Of a stretch of DNA of 64,000 nt, positions 43,579 to 52,592 are shown one piece after another; within the stretch, counting starts at the first letter, position 1, and each line of letters begins with the position of its first letter. Below the pieces are notes generated by a model. The model ran no database searches. It was not told the DNA's origin and saw nothing but the letters and a program-made list of their open reading frames with translations. Source of the DNA: ZC4RG30 sp039917615 (GTDB taxonomy: Bacteria > Pseudomonadota > Gammaproteobacteria > Steroidobacterales > Steroidobacteraceae); the NCBI GenBank assembly GCA_039917615.1, contig JBDSJD010000021.1, positions 1 through 64,000 on the forward strand, given 5' to 3'. Position numbers and translations under genes: made by a program.

Positions 43579-44924
43579 CGCATCGCCTCCAGAAAGCGCC
43601 GCACGAATTGCATGCCGGGTTCAAACCCCACGCCGCCCAGATCCAGCTGGCTGACCACCGCACTCTGCGTGCTGTTGATGCTGGTCACGGTGACGGCGAT
43701 GTCATAAAGGCCCGAGAACAGGCGGTATTGCCGGGCGCAGGTCGTAACACGTGCGTCGAAGCCGTCCAGTGATACCAGCGCATCCCTGCAGGCGAACGGC
43801 GCCAGGTTCAGCGCTGACCCAAAGCGCTGGTAGCTCACGGCCATGCGGTTCACGCGCTGCGCGAACTGCAGGGGATGCAGTTCCTGGGCACGCACGACGC
43901 GATGCTGAAACCGGATGCTACCCACAGCAAGGTCGCGCTGCACCAGCAGGCCGGCGCGCGCCTCGCAGCCAATGGCTTCTATCCGCAATCGCTCACTGGA
44001 TTCACTGGCGCCAGTCGTGTTGCATTCGATGGCCGGCACCATTCGGGTGGGCAATTTGAAGCCGAAAACCGTCTGTGTCGCTGCGGGCTGGGTGCCCGGC
44101 TCCAGCACACTGGCTTCGTGTACCAGTGCCTGCACCGTCACCATTCCACGCGCCTGCCGGGCGCTGAGTGTCTTGGCGAGCGGCGCCTGCGCTCGCGCCA
44201 GCAGCGGCTCGATATGCCGCGCCGGAACGACAAAGCCCACCAGCTGGCGGTCCGCGAAGACGGAAACATTCACACCGAATACGCCACCACCAGCATCCAG
44301 CGCCGGACCACCTGACATGCCACCGTTGATCGCACCGGTGTAGTGAATGCGTTGATCGAAACCAGTGTCCACCAGGCCGTTGGCAACACCTTCCGTGATG
44401 GTCAGGCCAAGGTTCAAGGGGAAGCCGATCGAGTAGGCACGGGCGCCCGGTGAAGGAATCCGGGTGCGCAACGGCAGGGGTGACAGTTTCAGATTGTCAG
44501 CCTTCACGATCGCAAGGTCATTGCGTACATCGACACCATACACCTGCAGCTGGCCGGTGCGGTTGTCGGAAGTAACGTACTCGAGCCGGTACTGGCGCGG
44601 ATGCAGCACCGCGTCGGAAACCACGTGATAGTTGGTGACGATCGCGCCATCCGCATTGACGGCAAACCCGCTGCCGTGGAACGCGCTGGTTTCCGCACCA
44701 CCGAAGAAGCCACGAATCTGCACCACCGAATCCCGCGCGCGATCCAGGCGGACGCGCGCTGCATTGGAGACCGGCAGGTCCGCCAGATCAGGCTCCGGTT
44801 GGATGGCGGGGGGATGGTCTTCGCCGGTTTTCTTTTCGGAGACCGCAGCGGCGCCCGCTGTGCAGCAGATCAGGCAGATCGCAAGCCCAATGCCGGAACA
44901 CAGGCGAAGCGTGGGTTGGGTCAT
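43566..44924 (-). CDS. Exported trypsin-like serine protease without PDZ domain
   Basis: 452 residues. A hydrophobic leader at 7-27 is followed by a chymotrypsin-fold domain with complete triad: His100 in IVTNYHVVSDA, Asp136 in DVRNDLAIVKAD and Ser204 in NGGMSGGPALD. This resembles DegP/HtrA catalytic domains, but in place of PDZ domains it has a ~220-residue C-terminal region of unknown type with three Cys. The start at 44924 opens the leader. Its 3' end overlaps the FHA membrane gene by 13 bases, so the two are probably made together. Confidence 0.88.
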   Translation of the reverse strand: MTQPTLRLCSGIGLAICLICCTAGAAAVSEKKTGEDHPPAIQPEPDLADLPVSNAARVRLDRARDSVVQIRGFFGGAETSAFHGSGFAVNADGAIVTNYHVVSDAVLHPRQYRLEYVTSDNRTGQLQVYGVDVRNDLAIVKADNLKLSPLPLRTRIPSPGARAYSIGFPLNLGLTITEGVANGLVDTGFDQRIHYTGAINGGMSGGPALDAGGGVFGVNVSVFADRQLVGFVVPARHIEPLLARAQAPLAKTLSARQARGMVTVQALVHEASVLEPGTQPAATQTVFGFKLPTRMVPAIECNTTGASESSERLRIEAIGCEARAGLLVQRDLAVGSIRFQHRVVRAQELHPLQFAQRVNRMAVSYQRFGSALNLAPFACRDALVSLDGFDARVTTCARQYRLFSGLYDIAVTVTSINSTQSAVVSQLDLGGVGFEPGMQFVRRFLEAMRWMP

Positions 44925-44988
44925 GCCTTGGAGATTAGCGTAATGTATGGCCAACTCACACCGACGGCACCTGCAACGGAGCATTTCC

Positions 44989-45561
44989 ATGAAAATCGGC
45001 GCAACGCTTCTGGCCGCAATGTTCGTCACCGCGATCCTGCCTGGCTCGTCCACTCCGGCCAGCGCCGCCACACCGGCAGCGCAGAGCTGCCCGGCGTTCC
45101 TGAACCAGGATTTCCGGAAACTGCACTCCTCGCAAAGCGTGAACCTGTGCAAAGCCTATGCAGGCCGGCCGATGCTGATAGTCAACACGGCCAGCCATTG
45201 CGGGTTCACTCCGCAGTTCAAAGGTCTTGAAGCGGTGCACGCGAAATACAAGGATCGTGGCCTCGTGGTAGTGGGCTTTTCGTCGGATGACTTCAACCAG
45301 GAAGACAAGGATGAAGCCAAGGCGGCCGACACCTGCTTCCTGAACTACGGTGTGACCTTCACCATGCTGGCGCCGCAGCACGTAAAGGGACCGGAGGCCA
45401 ATGGCGTGTTCAAGGAACTGGCGCGGCAAACCACGGCGCCAGCCTGGAACTTCAACAAGTACTTCGTCCAGCCAGATGGCAAGGTTGTGCAGTACTTCGA
45501 CAGCAAGGTGACTCCGGAATCAGAGCAGTTCACGGCTGCTGTCGAGAAAATCCTCAAGTAG
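44989..45561 (+). CDS. Exported glutathione peroxidase family protein
   Basis: 190 residues. The signal peptide (KIGATLLAAMFVTAILPGSS, cut near ASA-A) is followed by a thioredoxin-fold peroxidase: MLIVNTASHCGFTPQFKGLE holds the peroxidatic Cys, VVVGFSSDDFNQED and WNFNKYFVQPDGKVV hold the conserved Gln/Trp/Asn-type partners in part. The active residue is Cys, not selenocysteine. It reduces peroxides in the periplasm, probably with a thioredoxin-like donor. GGAG lies about 8 bases before the ATG at 44989. Divergent from the protease gene. Confidence 0.92.
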   Translation: MKIGATLLAAMFVTAILPGSSTPASAATPAAQSCPAFLNQDFRKLHSSQSVNLCKAYAGRPMLIVNTASHCGFTPQFKGLEAVHAKYKDRGLVVVGFSSDDFNQEDKDEAKAADTCFLNYGVTFTMLAPQHVKGPEANGVFKELARQTTAPAWNFNKYFVQPDGKVVQYFDSKVTPESEQFTAAVEKILK

Positions 45562-45600
45562 ACGAGATCCGCGCCGCCACCGCATTCACGCTCATCGCAG

Positions 45601-46821
45601 ATGGGTCTCACGCGCAATCGCGATCTGCGCGATGGCAAGGCGATTTGGGCGCACTACCCTGCACCCGCAGTGCGTGGCACGCGCCTGCAACGCTCAGTGA
45701 GCGCGGACGTGGTAGTGATCGGCGCCGGCATCAGTGGCGCCATGATTGCGCAGTCGCTGGCTGCAACGGGAATGCGCACGCTGATCGTGGATCGTCGCAG
45801 GCAGGCCATCCTGGGTTCCACCGCCGCCAGCACTGCACTGCTGCAGTTCGAACTGGATTCGCCTCTGGTGAAAATGCGCGCTGCAATTGGTCCGCGCAGG
45901 GCCGAACGGGTCTGGATTGCTTCCAGAGAGGCCGTGAATGAACTGCGCACCCGCACACACCGGCTTGGAATCAATGCAGATCTGCAGAACCGGCCGTCGC
46001 TGTATCTCTGCGGAAATGTGCTGGATGCCAAAGGACTGAAGCGCGAGGCTGTTGCCAGACAACGCATCGGCCTGCCCAGCGAATACCTGGACCGGCCTAC
46101 GCTCCGGCATCATTTTGGAATTGATCGTGACGCCGCGCTGCTCAGTCATGGCAACGCTGAGGCGAACCCGGTCGCGCTGACGGCCGGCTACCTGCGACAG
46201 GCGCTTCGCGACGGAGCGCGTTTTCACGCCCCACATGAAGTCATCGGGATCGAAAGCGGCAGGCAGGGAACGACCCTGCTGACCGATGATGGCCTGGAAC
46301 TGCAGGCGCGCCATGTCGTGATGTGTACCGGCTACGAACTGGCGAAAATCGTGCCGCCAAATGGCAGCAAGGTGCGCTCCACCTGGGCCCTTGCAACGCG
46401 GCCCCAGCCCGCTGCGCTGTGGCCTCAGAGGGCATTGATCTGGGAAGCCTCTGATCCCTACCTGTACATGCGAACCACGCCAGACGGACGCGTCATCTGC
46501 GGCGGAGAAGACGAAAGCTTCGCGGCCGAGGACAAGCGCAACGCACTGACGCCTGCGAAGACAAAGCGTCTTGAGAAGAAGTTGCACCGCATGTTTCCCC
46601 TGCTCGACTCCAGTGCATCCGTAGCATGGACAGGTAGCTTCGCAGACAGCGAAAACGGGATGCCTACCATCGGCGCCGTCCCGGGGTTCCCGCGTTGCCA
46701 TGCCGTAATGGGCTATGGCGGCAATGGCATTACGTTCTCCATGCTCGCAACCCAGGTCATCACGGCCGCGATACTGGGAAGAAAACAGCTCGCGGCGGCG
46801 TCCCTCTTCCGGTTTCCATAA
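45601..46821 (+). CDS. FAD-dependent oxidoreductase (DAO family)
   Basis: 406 residues. The FAD-binding Rossmann motif VVVIGAGISGAMIAQSLA is near 38-55, with the acidic end LIVDRRRQ. Downstream VVMCTGYEL is the second nucleotide motif, and the C-terminus has WTGSFADSENGMPTIGAVPG and MGYGGNGITFSML, as in the D-amino-acid oxidase/glycine oxidase clan. It oxidises a C-N bond (amine or amino acid), substrate unknown. No signal peptide. It follows the peroxidase after 40 bases on the same strand; a peroxide-producing oxidase next to a peroxidase makes sense, though they act in different compartments. Confidence 0.88.
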   Translation: MGLTRNRDLRDGKAIWAHYPAPAVRGTRLQRSVSADVVVIGAGISGAMIAQSLAATGMRTLIVDRRRQAILGSTAASTALLQFELDSPLVKMRAAIGPRRAERVWIASREAVNELRTRTHRLGINADLQNRPSLYLCGNVLDAKGLKREAVARQRIGLPSEYLDRPTLRHHFGIDRDAALLSHGNAEANPVALTAGYLRQALRDGARFHAPHEVIGIESGRQGTTLLTDDGLELQARHVVMCTGYELAKIVPPNGSKVRSTWALATRPQPAALWPQRALIWEASDPYLYMRTTPDGRVICGGEDESFAAEDKRNALTPAKTKRLEKKLHRMFPLLDSSASVAWTGSFADSENGMPTIGAVPGFPRCHAVMGYGGNGITFSMLATQVITAAILGRKQLAAASLFRFP

Positions 46822-46939
46822 CGCGAGGCAACTCGGTGTCTCCCCGACACTGGCATCAAGCAGGCTCCTCTTGCTCGCTGCCCGTAGACAGATCACACTC
46901 GCCCGCCAATATTCACACAAGTAGAAAGAGGAGCAACCC

Positions 46940-48031
46940 GTGAACGGGGTCAGGCTGTCACGAGTAAGCAAACGCTTCGGCGATGTCCCGGTCATCGACA
47001 CTCTCTCGCTCGAAATCGATTCCGGTGAGTTCGTGGTATTCCTCGGGCCTTCCGGCTGCGGCAAGTCCACGCTGTTGCGGATGATCGCCGGCCTCGAGTC
47101 CCTCGACGAGGGCGAGATCCTGGTTGATGGAATGCGGGTGGATCTTCTGCCACCTGGCGCGCGCAACGTCGCGATGGTGTTTCAGCAGTATGCCCTCTAC
47201 CCGCACATGACGGTGCGCGAGAACCTCGTCTTCGGGCTGCGCAACGCACGGGTTGCTGCGGACGAGATCGAGCGCCGGATCGAAGCGGCGGCAAAGCGTC
47301 TGGAAATCACCGAACTGCTGGGGCGCAGGCCCGGCCAGCTGTCGGGCGGCCAACGCCAGCGCGCAGCGATCGCACGGGCCATCGTAAAGAAGCCGGCGCT
47401 GTTCCTGTTCGACGAACCACTTTCCAACCTGGATGCCGCCCTGCGCGCGCGTACCCGAATTGAACTTGCCGAACTGCATCAGCAGCTCGGCACGACGATG
47501 ATCTTCGTTACCCACGATCAGGTCGAGGCGATGACGCTGGCCAGCCGGATCGTGGTGATGAACAGTCGCCGGATCGAGCAGATCGGCACGCCGATGGAGA
47601 TCTATCGTCGCCCGGCCACCCGCTTCGTCGCAGGTTTCGTCGGCACGCCGCGGATCAACCTGGTTCCGGTGCAGGTTCACGAGGCTGATGGAATGGCGCT
47701 CGCAACACTGCCAGGCGGCGCCACAATCAAGACGGGTGTGGCTTTTTCCTCGCTTCCTTCCGAACCGAACATGACGCTGGGCCTGCGGGCGGAGGTAGTC
47801 CGGATCGCCGAATCCGCGAACCGCAATGCCGGAGGCACGGCGCGGGTCGTAGAACGCCTGGGTGACCGCACTCTCGTTCATGTCGCACTGCCGGATGGCA
47901 CCCTGCTCACCGCCGAGGATCGCGGCAACTCCACGGTTCAGGCGGGTCAGTCAGTGGGTCTTAATGTGGACGGCAGTGCGGCACATTTTTTTGCCGCTGA
48001 CGGCACGGGCTACCACAGCGAGGCGCGCTGA
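46940..48031 (+). CDS. ABC transporter ATP-binding protein, sugar type (UgpC/MalK-like)
   Basis: 363 residues from a GTG at 46940, with AGAGGAG 6-7 bases upstream. Walker A is FLGPSGCGKSTLLRMIAG near 36; VFQQYALYPHMTV is the Q-loop; LSGGQRQRAAIARAI is the signature; LFLFDEPLSNLDA is Walker B; VTHDQVEAMTLA is the H-loop. The C-terminal ~125 residues form the TOBE regulatory domain of MalK-type proteins. It energises the two permeases encoded next (1-base overlap, TGATG). Part of a five-gene unit ending in a GH51 enzyme. Confidence 0.94.
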   Translation: MNGVRLSRVSKRFGDVPVIDTLSLEIDSGEFVVFLGPSGCGKSTLLRMIAGLESLDEGEILVDGMRVDLLPPGARNVAMVFQQYALYPHMTVRENLVFGLRNARVAADEIERRIEAAAKRLEITELLGRRPGQLSGGQRQRAAIARAIVKKPALFLFDEPLSNLDAALRARTRIELAELHQQLGTTMIFVTHDQVEAMTLASRIVVMNSRRIEQIGTPMEIYRRPATRFVAGFVGTPRINLVPVQVHEADGMALATLPGGATIKTGVAFSSLPSEPNMTLGLRAEVVRIAESANRNAGGTARVVERLGDRTLVHVALPDGTLLTAEDRGNSTVQAGQSVGLNVDGSAAHFFAADGTGYHSEAR

Positions 48032-48924
48032 TGGCTGAGGGATCAGGCCTGCGCCGCGCTGCGACCTGGGACCGCTGGTCCGGCGCGCTGTTCGTTGCCC
48101 CCTATTGCGCATTTTTCGTGCTGATGCTGGTGATCCCGCTGGGCCTCGGAATTCATCTTGCAATGACACGCGGCGATCTGTTCGGCATCGATGAGTTCGT
48201 CGGCTTCGACAACTTCGCAAGGTTGTTCGCCGATCCGGTGTTCCTGCGGACGGTGTGGAACACCATCTATTTCGTGCTGTTGACTGTTCCGGCCATGACC
48301 CTGACGGGCCTGGCGCTCGCGCTGGTGCTCAATCACACGTCGCGCTGGGCCGCGATCCTGCGGGCTATCTTCTTCGCCTCCACCGTATTGTCCGTCACCG
48401 TGGTCGCGCTGATCTGGCGGCTGGTACTGATCCCCGAAGGCGGCCTCGCGGGCGTGGTCGCCAGGGCCATTGGCGAACAGCCGATAGCGTTCCTCAGCGA
48501 ACAGGCCCTTGCCATGCCCGCCGTCGCGGTGACGACCATCTGGTGGGGACTCGGACTGCCGATGGTGCTGTTCCTGGCCGCCTTGCAACAGATTCCGCGC
48601 GACCTCTACGAAGCGGCCGCGCTCGACCGGGCGTCGAAGATGCGCATGTTGTTTTCGATCACGCTGCCTTCTATCCGGCGAACGATCGCACTGGTGCTGG
48701 TTATCGAGATCATCCTGCAGTTCCAGCTGTTCGGCCAGGCACACCTGATGACCGGCGGCGGCCCCAACAATTCCACCCGCCCGATCGTGCTGTTCATCTA
48801 TCAAACCGGTTGGAAGCAGTGGCAACTCGGGTATGCCGCCGCCGCGGCGCAGGTGCTTTTCGTGATGATCGCACTAGCGGCCATGGCGCAGTACTACATC
48901 ACGTCCCGCAAGGACAAGGCATGA
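48031..48924 (+). CDS. Sugar ABC transporter permease (MalF/UgpA type)
   Basis: 297 residues, six membrane helices. The EAA loop for ATPase docking is LYEAAALDRASKMRMLFSIT near 190. The early FVLMLVIPLGLGIHLAMT and LNHTSRWAAILRAIFF segments are typical. It forms the translocation channel with the next gene product. Overlaps: 1 base with the ATPase and 4 with the second permease. Confidence 0.93.
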   Translation: MAEGSGLRRAATWDRWSGALFVAPYCAFFVLMLVIPLGLGIHLAMTRGDLFGIDEFVGFDNFARLFADPVFLRTVWNTIYFVLLTVPAMTLTGLALALVLNHTSRWAAILRAIFFASTVLSVTVVALIWRLVLIPEGGLAGVVARAIGEQPIAFLSEQALAMPAVAVTTIWWGLGLPMVLFLAALQQIPRDLYEAAALDRASKMRMLFSITLPSIRRTIALVLVIEIILQFQLFGQAHLMTGGGPNNSTRPIVLFIYQTGWKQWQLGYAAAAAQVLFVMIALAAMAQYYITSRKDKA

Positions 48925-49754
48925 GCCTGGCTGCCGTCCACAAGCCTCCACGCACCGCCATTGTGCTGGTGACGCTCGCCGCCGTATTCATGCTGGCGCC
49001 GATGCTGTGGGTGTTGATATTGAGTTTCAAGGACAACACAGCGCTCATGGCGGATACCGGCTCCGCCTTCCTGCCACCGTGGACGATAGCCAACTACCGG
49101 AGCATTGTCGGGGAAGGTCAGGTCTTCACCTGGCTGATGAACAGCGTGATCGTTTCACTCGCCATGACCGCCGGCGTTCTGATGCTTTCGTCGCTGGCGG
49201 CCTATGGCTTTGCCAGGCTGGAATTCCCCGGTCGCAAGTTGCTGTTCGTGATCGTTCTCTTTGGGCTTGCCATCCCGGAGCAGGCCGTGATCATCGGACG
49301 TCACCAGATGTTCAGCGCCGCGTCACTGCACAACACCTATGCTGCGCTGGTGCTGCCCGGCCTTTCCATGCCGTTCGGTGTTTTCCTGATGACGCAGTAT
49401 TTCCGCGCCATTCCGAAAGAGATCGACGAAGCCGCCCTGCTCGACGGGGCTTCGCGGCTGCGGATCTTCTGGCGGATACTGTTGCCGCTCACGATCCCGG
49501 CGCAGGCGACGCTGGGTATCTTCACGTTTTTCCATGCGTGGAACGATTACTGGTGGCCGCTGATCAGCGCGACCAACAGGGACATGGTGACACTGACCGT
49601 CGGCATCGCCGCGACACAGGTGAACTTTGCGCAGTCCGAAGGGCTGGGCTTCCTGATGGCGCAGGCGGTGTTCGCCGGCGTGCCGACATTGCTGGTCTAT
49701 CTTGTTTTCCAGAAGTACATCGTACGCGCCGTAGCCGGAGCGGCCGGGCAATGA
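48921..49754 (+). CDS. Sugar ABC transporter permease (MalG/UgpE type)
   Basis: 277 residues, six membrane helices. An LAAVFMLAPMLWVLILSFK first span, SSLAAYGFARLEFPGR, the EAA motif EIDEAALLDGASRLRIFWRI near 160 and HAWNDYWWPLISA are MalG-like. The ATG at 48921 overlaps the preceding stop (ATGA); longer in-frame openings run through the other permease and are not used. It partners the MalF-like permease. Confidence 0.93.
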   Translation: MSLAAVHKPPRTAIVLVTLAAVFMLAPMLWVLILSFKDNTALMADTGSAFLPPWTIANYRSIVGEGQVFTWLMNSVIVSLAMTAGVLMLSSLAAYGFARLEFPGRKLLFVIVLFGLAIPEQAVIIGRHQMFSAASLHNTYAALVLPGLSMPFGVFLMTQYFRAIPKEIDEAALLDGASRLRIFWRILLPLTIPAQATLGIFTFFHAWNDYWWPLISATNRDMVTLTVGIAATQVNFAQSEGLGFLMAQAVFAGVPTLLVYLVFQKYIVRAVAGAAGQ

Positions 49755-51058
49755 GATATCTGCTGGCGCTTCTGCCGCTCGCCATGCTGTCGGCCTGTGG
49801 GAAGCCGGAGGCACGCACGGAACTTACCATCCAGCGCTTTTTTGGCGCCTGCCAGGCCGAGTTCGGCACGCTCGCGGACCCCGCCAAGGCCGAAGGCGAA
49901 TGCGGGATCATCACCGCAATGATCAATCAGTTCGAGGCTGCGAATCCCGACATCAAGGTCGTCGAAAATACGGTCTTCTGGCCGGGCTACGACCAGCTAA
50001 CCGCCCAGCTCGCAGCCAACGGCCCACCGGATCTGGTCACCATGCACAGCTCTGCGATCCCGGATTACGAGGCACGGGGACTGCTGGAACCGCTCGATGC
50101 AGATCTTGCCGCAGTCGGCATCACCCCCGACCAGTTCACGGCCGCCGCGCGGGTCGGCGTCATGGTCGACGGCAAGACCATGGGCCTGCCGATCGACGTG
50201 TGGGCGCCACTGTGGCACGTGAACATGAATCTGTTCCGCCAAGCCGGACTGGTTGCGAACGACCAGCCAGTGCTCCCCACAAGTCCGGAGGAGTTCTTCG
50301 CCCAGGCCGCACAGTTCCAAGAGCGCACGGGAAAACCTTATCTCGTCCAGATCAGCACCAAGGACTCTTCCGGACCGATGCGGATCTTTTATGTGTGGAT
50401 GCTGCAGCAGGGCGCACCGCTGTTCAGGGACGCACGCCACGCCAATTTCGACAGTCCCGCAGCCCGGCGCGCGCTCAGTTTCATGAAAGACCTTTACCAG
50501 CGCGGCTACAGCGCCAAGAACCTTGACTATGCCAGCGCCGTATCGACGTTCCTCAAGGGTGAAGGTGGGATCCTGGTCGATGGAACCTGGATGGTCGGAA
50601 AATTCGATGCCTTCGCGCACGATGCGACCAGCCCCCTGTACCGCGGCTACGCCGTGCGGTCTTTCCCGTTCCTGTTCGAAGGCAGGCGCGTCGCGCTGGT
50701 GGACGGTCACAACTGGGTGATGCCTACCGATGCAAAACGGACCGCGCGCGAGCGCGAGGCCGCGCAGCGGTTCTTGAAATACTTCGCCGCCAATGATTTC
50801 CAATGGGCACGCACCGGCCACTTTCCTGCCTACAAGTCGATCATCGAAAGTGCCCAGTGGCAGCAGCTGCCGCATCGCGGGGATATCGCTACAATCACGC
50901 AGATCGGCGAGCCATTGCCCAAGTATGTCCGGCGTCAGTCGGCCATCGAGTACGTCGTGGGGGAAGAAGTCTCTGCGGCCTACACCGGAGCCAAACCCGT
51001 GGATCGCGCGCTGACCGACATGCAGCGGCGCGCCAACGAGATTCTGCAGAGTTACTGA
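49751..51058 (+). CDS. Sugar-binding lipoprotein of the ABC importer
   Basis: 435 residues, family 1 extracellular solute-binding protein. A lipoprotein signal ends LSAC (Cys near 16). Ligand-binding landmarks: AMINQFEAANPDIKVVE, PDLVTMHSSAIPDYEARGLL, GLPIDVWAPLWHVNMNLF, FLKGEGGILVDGTWMV. It delivers sugar from the periplasm to the permeases. The unusual N-terminal insert (GACQAEFG...EGECG, two Cys) may form a disulfide. It overlaps the permease by 4 bases. With the GH51 gene next, the ligand is probably an arabinoside or arabino-oligosaccharide; inference. Confidence 0.92.
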   Translation: MRYLLALLPLAMLSACGKPEARTELTIQRFFGACQAEFGTLADPAKAEGECGIITAMINQFEAANPDIKVVENTVFWPGYDQLTAQLAANGPPDLVTMHSSAIPDYEARGLLEPLDADLAAVGITPDQFTAAARVGVMVDGKTMGLPIDVWAPLWHVNMNLFRQAGLVANDQPVLPTSPEEFFAQAAQFQERTGKPYLVQISTKDSSGPMRIFYVWMLQQGAPLFRDARHANFDSPAARRALSFMKDLYQRGYSAKNLDYASAVSTFLKGEGGILVDGTWMVGKFDAFAHDATSPLYRGYAVRSFPFLFEGRRVALVDGHNWVMPTDAKRTAREREAAQRFLKYFAANDFQWARTGHFPAYKSIIESAQWQQLPHRGDIATITQIGEPLPKYVRRQSAIEYVVGEEVSAAYTGAKPVDRALTDMQRRANEILQSY

Positions 51059-51071
51059 CCAGGGAGCATAA

Positions 51072-52577
51072 GTGCAAAAGGCTAGCATCATCGCCGACCG
51101 CGAATTCATCATCGACGAACTGGATCGACGCGTCTTCGGCTCTTTCGTGGAGCATCTGGGCCGCTGCATCTATGGCGGCATTTACGAACCCGGCCACGCA
51201 ACAGCCGATGAGCACGGGTTTCGCGGGGATGTGCTTGCGCTCACCCGGGAACTGGGCGTCTCCGTCATGCGCTACCCCGGTGGCAATTTCGTCTCCGGCT
51301 ACAACTGGCGGGACGGCGTAGGTCCTAAAGAGCAACGGCCGGTCAGGCTCGATCTCGCGTGGTTTTCGACCGAGACCAATCAGTTCGGCACGAACGAGTT
51401 CATCATCTGGTGCCGCAAGGCCGGGATAGAGCCGATGATGGCCGTGAATCTCGGCACGGCCGGGCCCGACGAGGCACGCCAGCTGGTTGAGTACTGCAAC
51501 CACGCAGGTGGAACCGAATATTCGGATCTGCGCATCGCCCACGGGTATCCAGAACCGCATGACATCAAGTTCTGGTGCCTTGGCAACGAGATGGATGGTC
51601 CCTGGCAAATCTGCCACAAGACCGCAGAGGAATACGCCCGTACAGCGCTGGAGGCCGCCAAGGTCATGCGTTGGACTTCGCAGGGTCTCACCCTCGCCGC
51701 CTGCGGATCATCGAGCCGGGAGATGGCCACCTATGGCGCGTGGGAATACGAAGTACTTGATCACTGCTTCGAAGCGGTGGATTTCATTTCGCTGCACCAG
51801 TACTTCCTCAATCGCGAAGACGACATCGCTCGATTCTTCACGCACCTGGACAAGCTCGACAATTTCATCACGGGAGTCGCCGCCATTGCCGACGCGGTGG
51901 CCGCCAAGCGGCGCAGCCGCAAGCGGATCATGTTGTCGATGGATGAATGGAACGTCTGGTACAAGGCCCGCTCTCCTGTGGATGTCGCCAAGCCCGGCTG
52001 GCCCCAGGCGCCGAAATTGCTGGAAGAGATTTACAATTTCGAGGATGCACTGGTCGTGGGCGGCGCTCTGATCACGCTGATCAATCATGCCGACCGCGTG
52101 AAAACCGCCTGCCTCGCCCAGCTCGTCAATGTGATCGGTGCAATCATGACCGAGACCGGCGGTCCGGCCTGGCGCCAGACGATTTTTCACCCCTTTGCGC
52201 AGGCGTCACGGCTGGCGCGCGGCAATGTGTTGCGGCTGGTCACAAACTGCGGCACGTTTGCCGCAGGCGAAATCGACAATGCGCCGTTGCTGCTGGCCAC
52301 TGCTGTCCACGATCCCGCCAGTGGCGCGGTGTCGGTCTTTGCCCTGAACCGTTCGCGTGAATCCATGTCTCTGTCTGCTGACCTGCGTGGGTTCGGTTCG
52401 CTGGTCATCGCAGAGAGCTTCGAGCTCAAGCACGCTGACCTCAAGGCCACCAATACCCGGCAGTCGCCGGATGAGGTAACGCCGGTGAAGCATCCTGCGT
52501 GTGAAGTGTCGGCATCTGGCCTGGAAGCCACGCTCAAGCCGTTGTCGTGGAATGTCTTTGCCCTGAAAGCCGGGTGA
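51072..52577 (+). CDS. abfA: Alpha-L-arabinofuranosidase, GH51
   Basis: 501 residues from a GTG at 51072, with AGGGAG about 5 bases upstream. Retaining GH51 enzyme: acid/base Glu173 in CLGNEMDGPW and nucleophile Glu292 in LSMDEWNVWY; SFVEHLGRCIYGGIYEPGH and MRYPGGNFVSGYNWRDG near the start are family blocks. A C-terminal beta domain follows from about 370. No signal peptide: it cleaves arabinofuranosyl residues from imported oligosaccharides in the cytosol, matching the importer encoded directly upstream (13-base gap). Confidence 0.95.
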   Translation: MQKASIIADREFIIDELDRRVFGSFVEHLGRCIYGGIYEPGHATADEHGFRGDVLALTRELGVSVMRYPGGNFVSGYNWRDGVGPKEQRPVRLDLAWFSTETNQFGTNEFIIWCRKAGIEPMMAVNLGTAGPDEARQLVEYCNHAGGTEYSDLRIAHGYPEPHDIKFWCLGNEMDGPWQICHKTAEEYARTALEAAKVMRWTSQGLTLAACGSSSREMATYGAWEYEVLDHCFEAVDFISLHQYFLNREDDIARFFTHLDKLDNFITGVAAIADAVAAKRRSRKRIMLSMDEWNVWYKARSPVDVAKPGWPQAPKLLEEIYNFEDALVVGGALITLINHADRVKTACLAQLVNVIGAIMTETGGPAWRQTIFHPFAQASRLARGNVLRLVTNCGTFAAGEIDNAPLLLATAVHDPASGAVSVFALNRSRESMSLSADLRGFGSLVIAESFELKHADLKATNTRQSPDEVTPVKHPACEVSASGLEATLKPLSWNVFALKAG

Positions 52578-52592
52578 CAAACGCAACTTGAT

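Noticed and set aside
46836..46850. A 5-bp inverted repeat GTGTC/GACAC upstream of the sugar ABC operon
   Set aside because: Too short to separate from chance in GC-rich DNA, and no regulator gene is adjacent.
45694..47166. A 490-codon minus-strand frame across the FAD oxidoreductase and the ABC ATPase start
   Set aside because: It runs antisense through two recognised genes and has no motif of its own.
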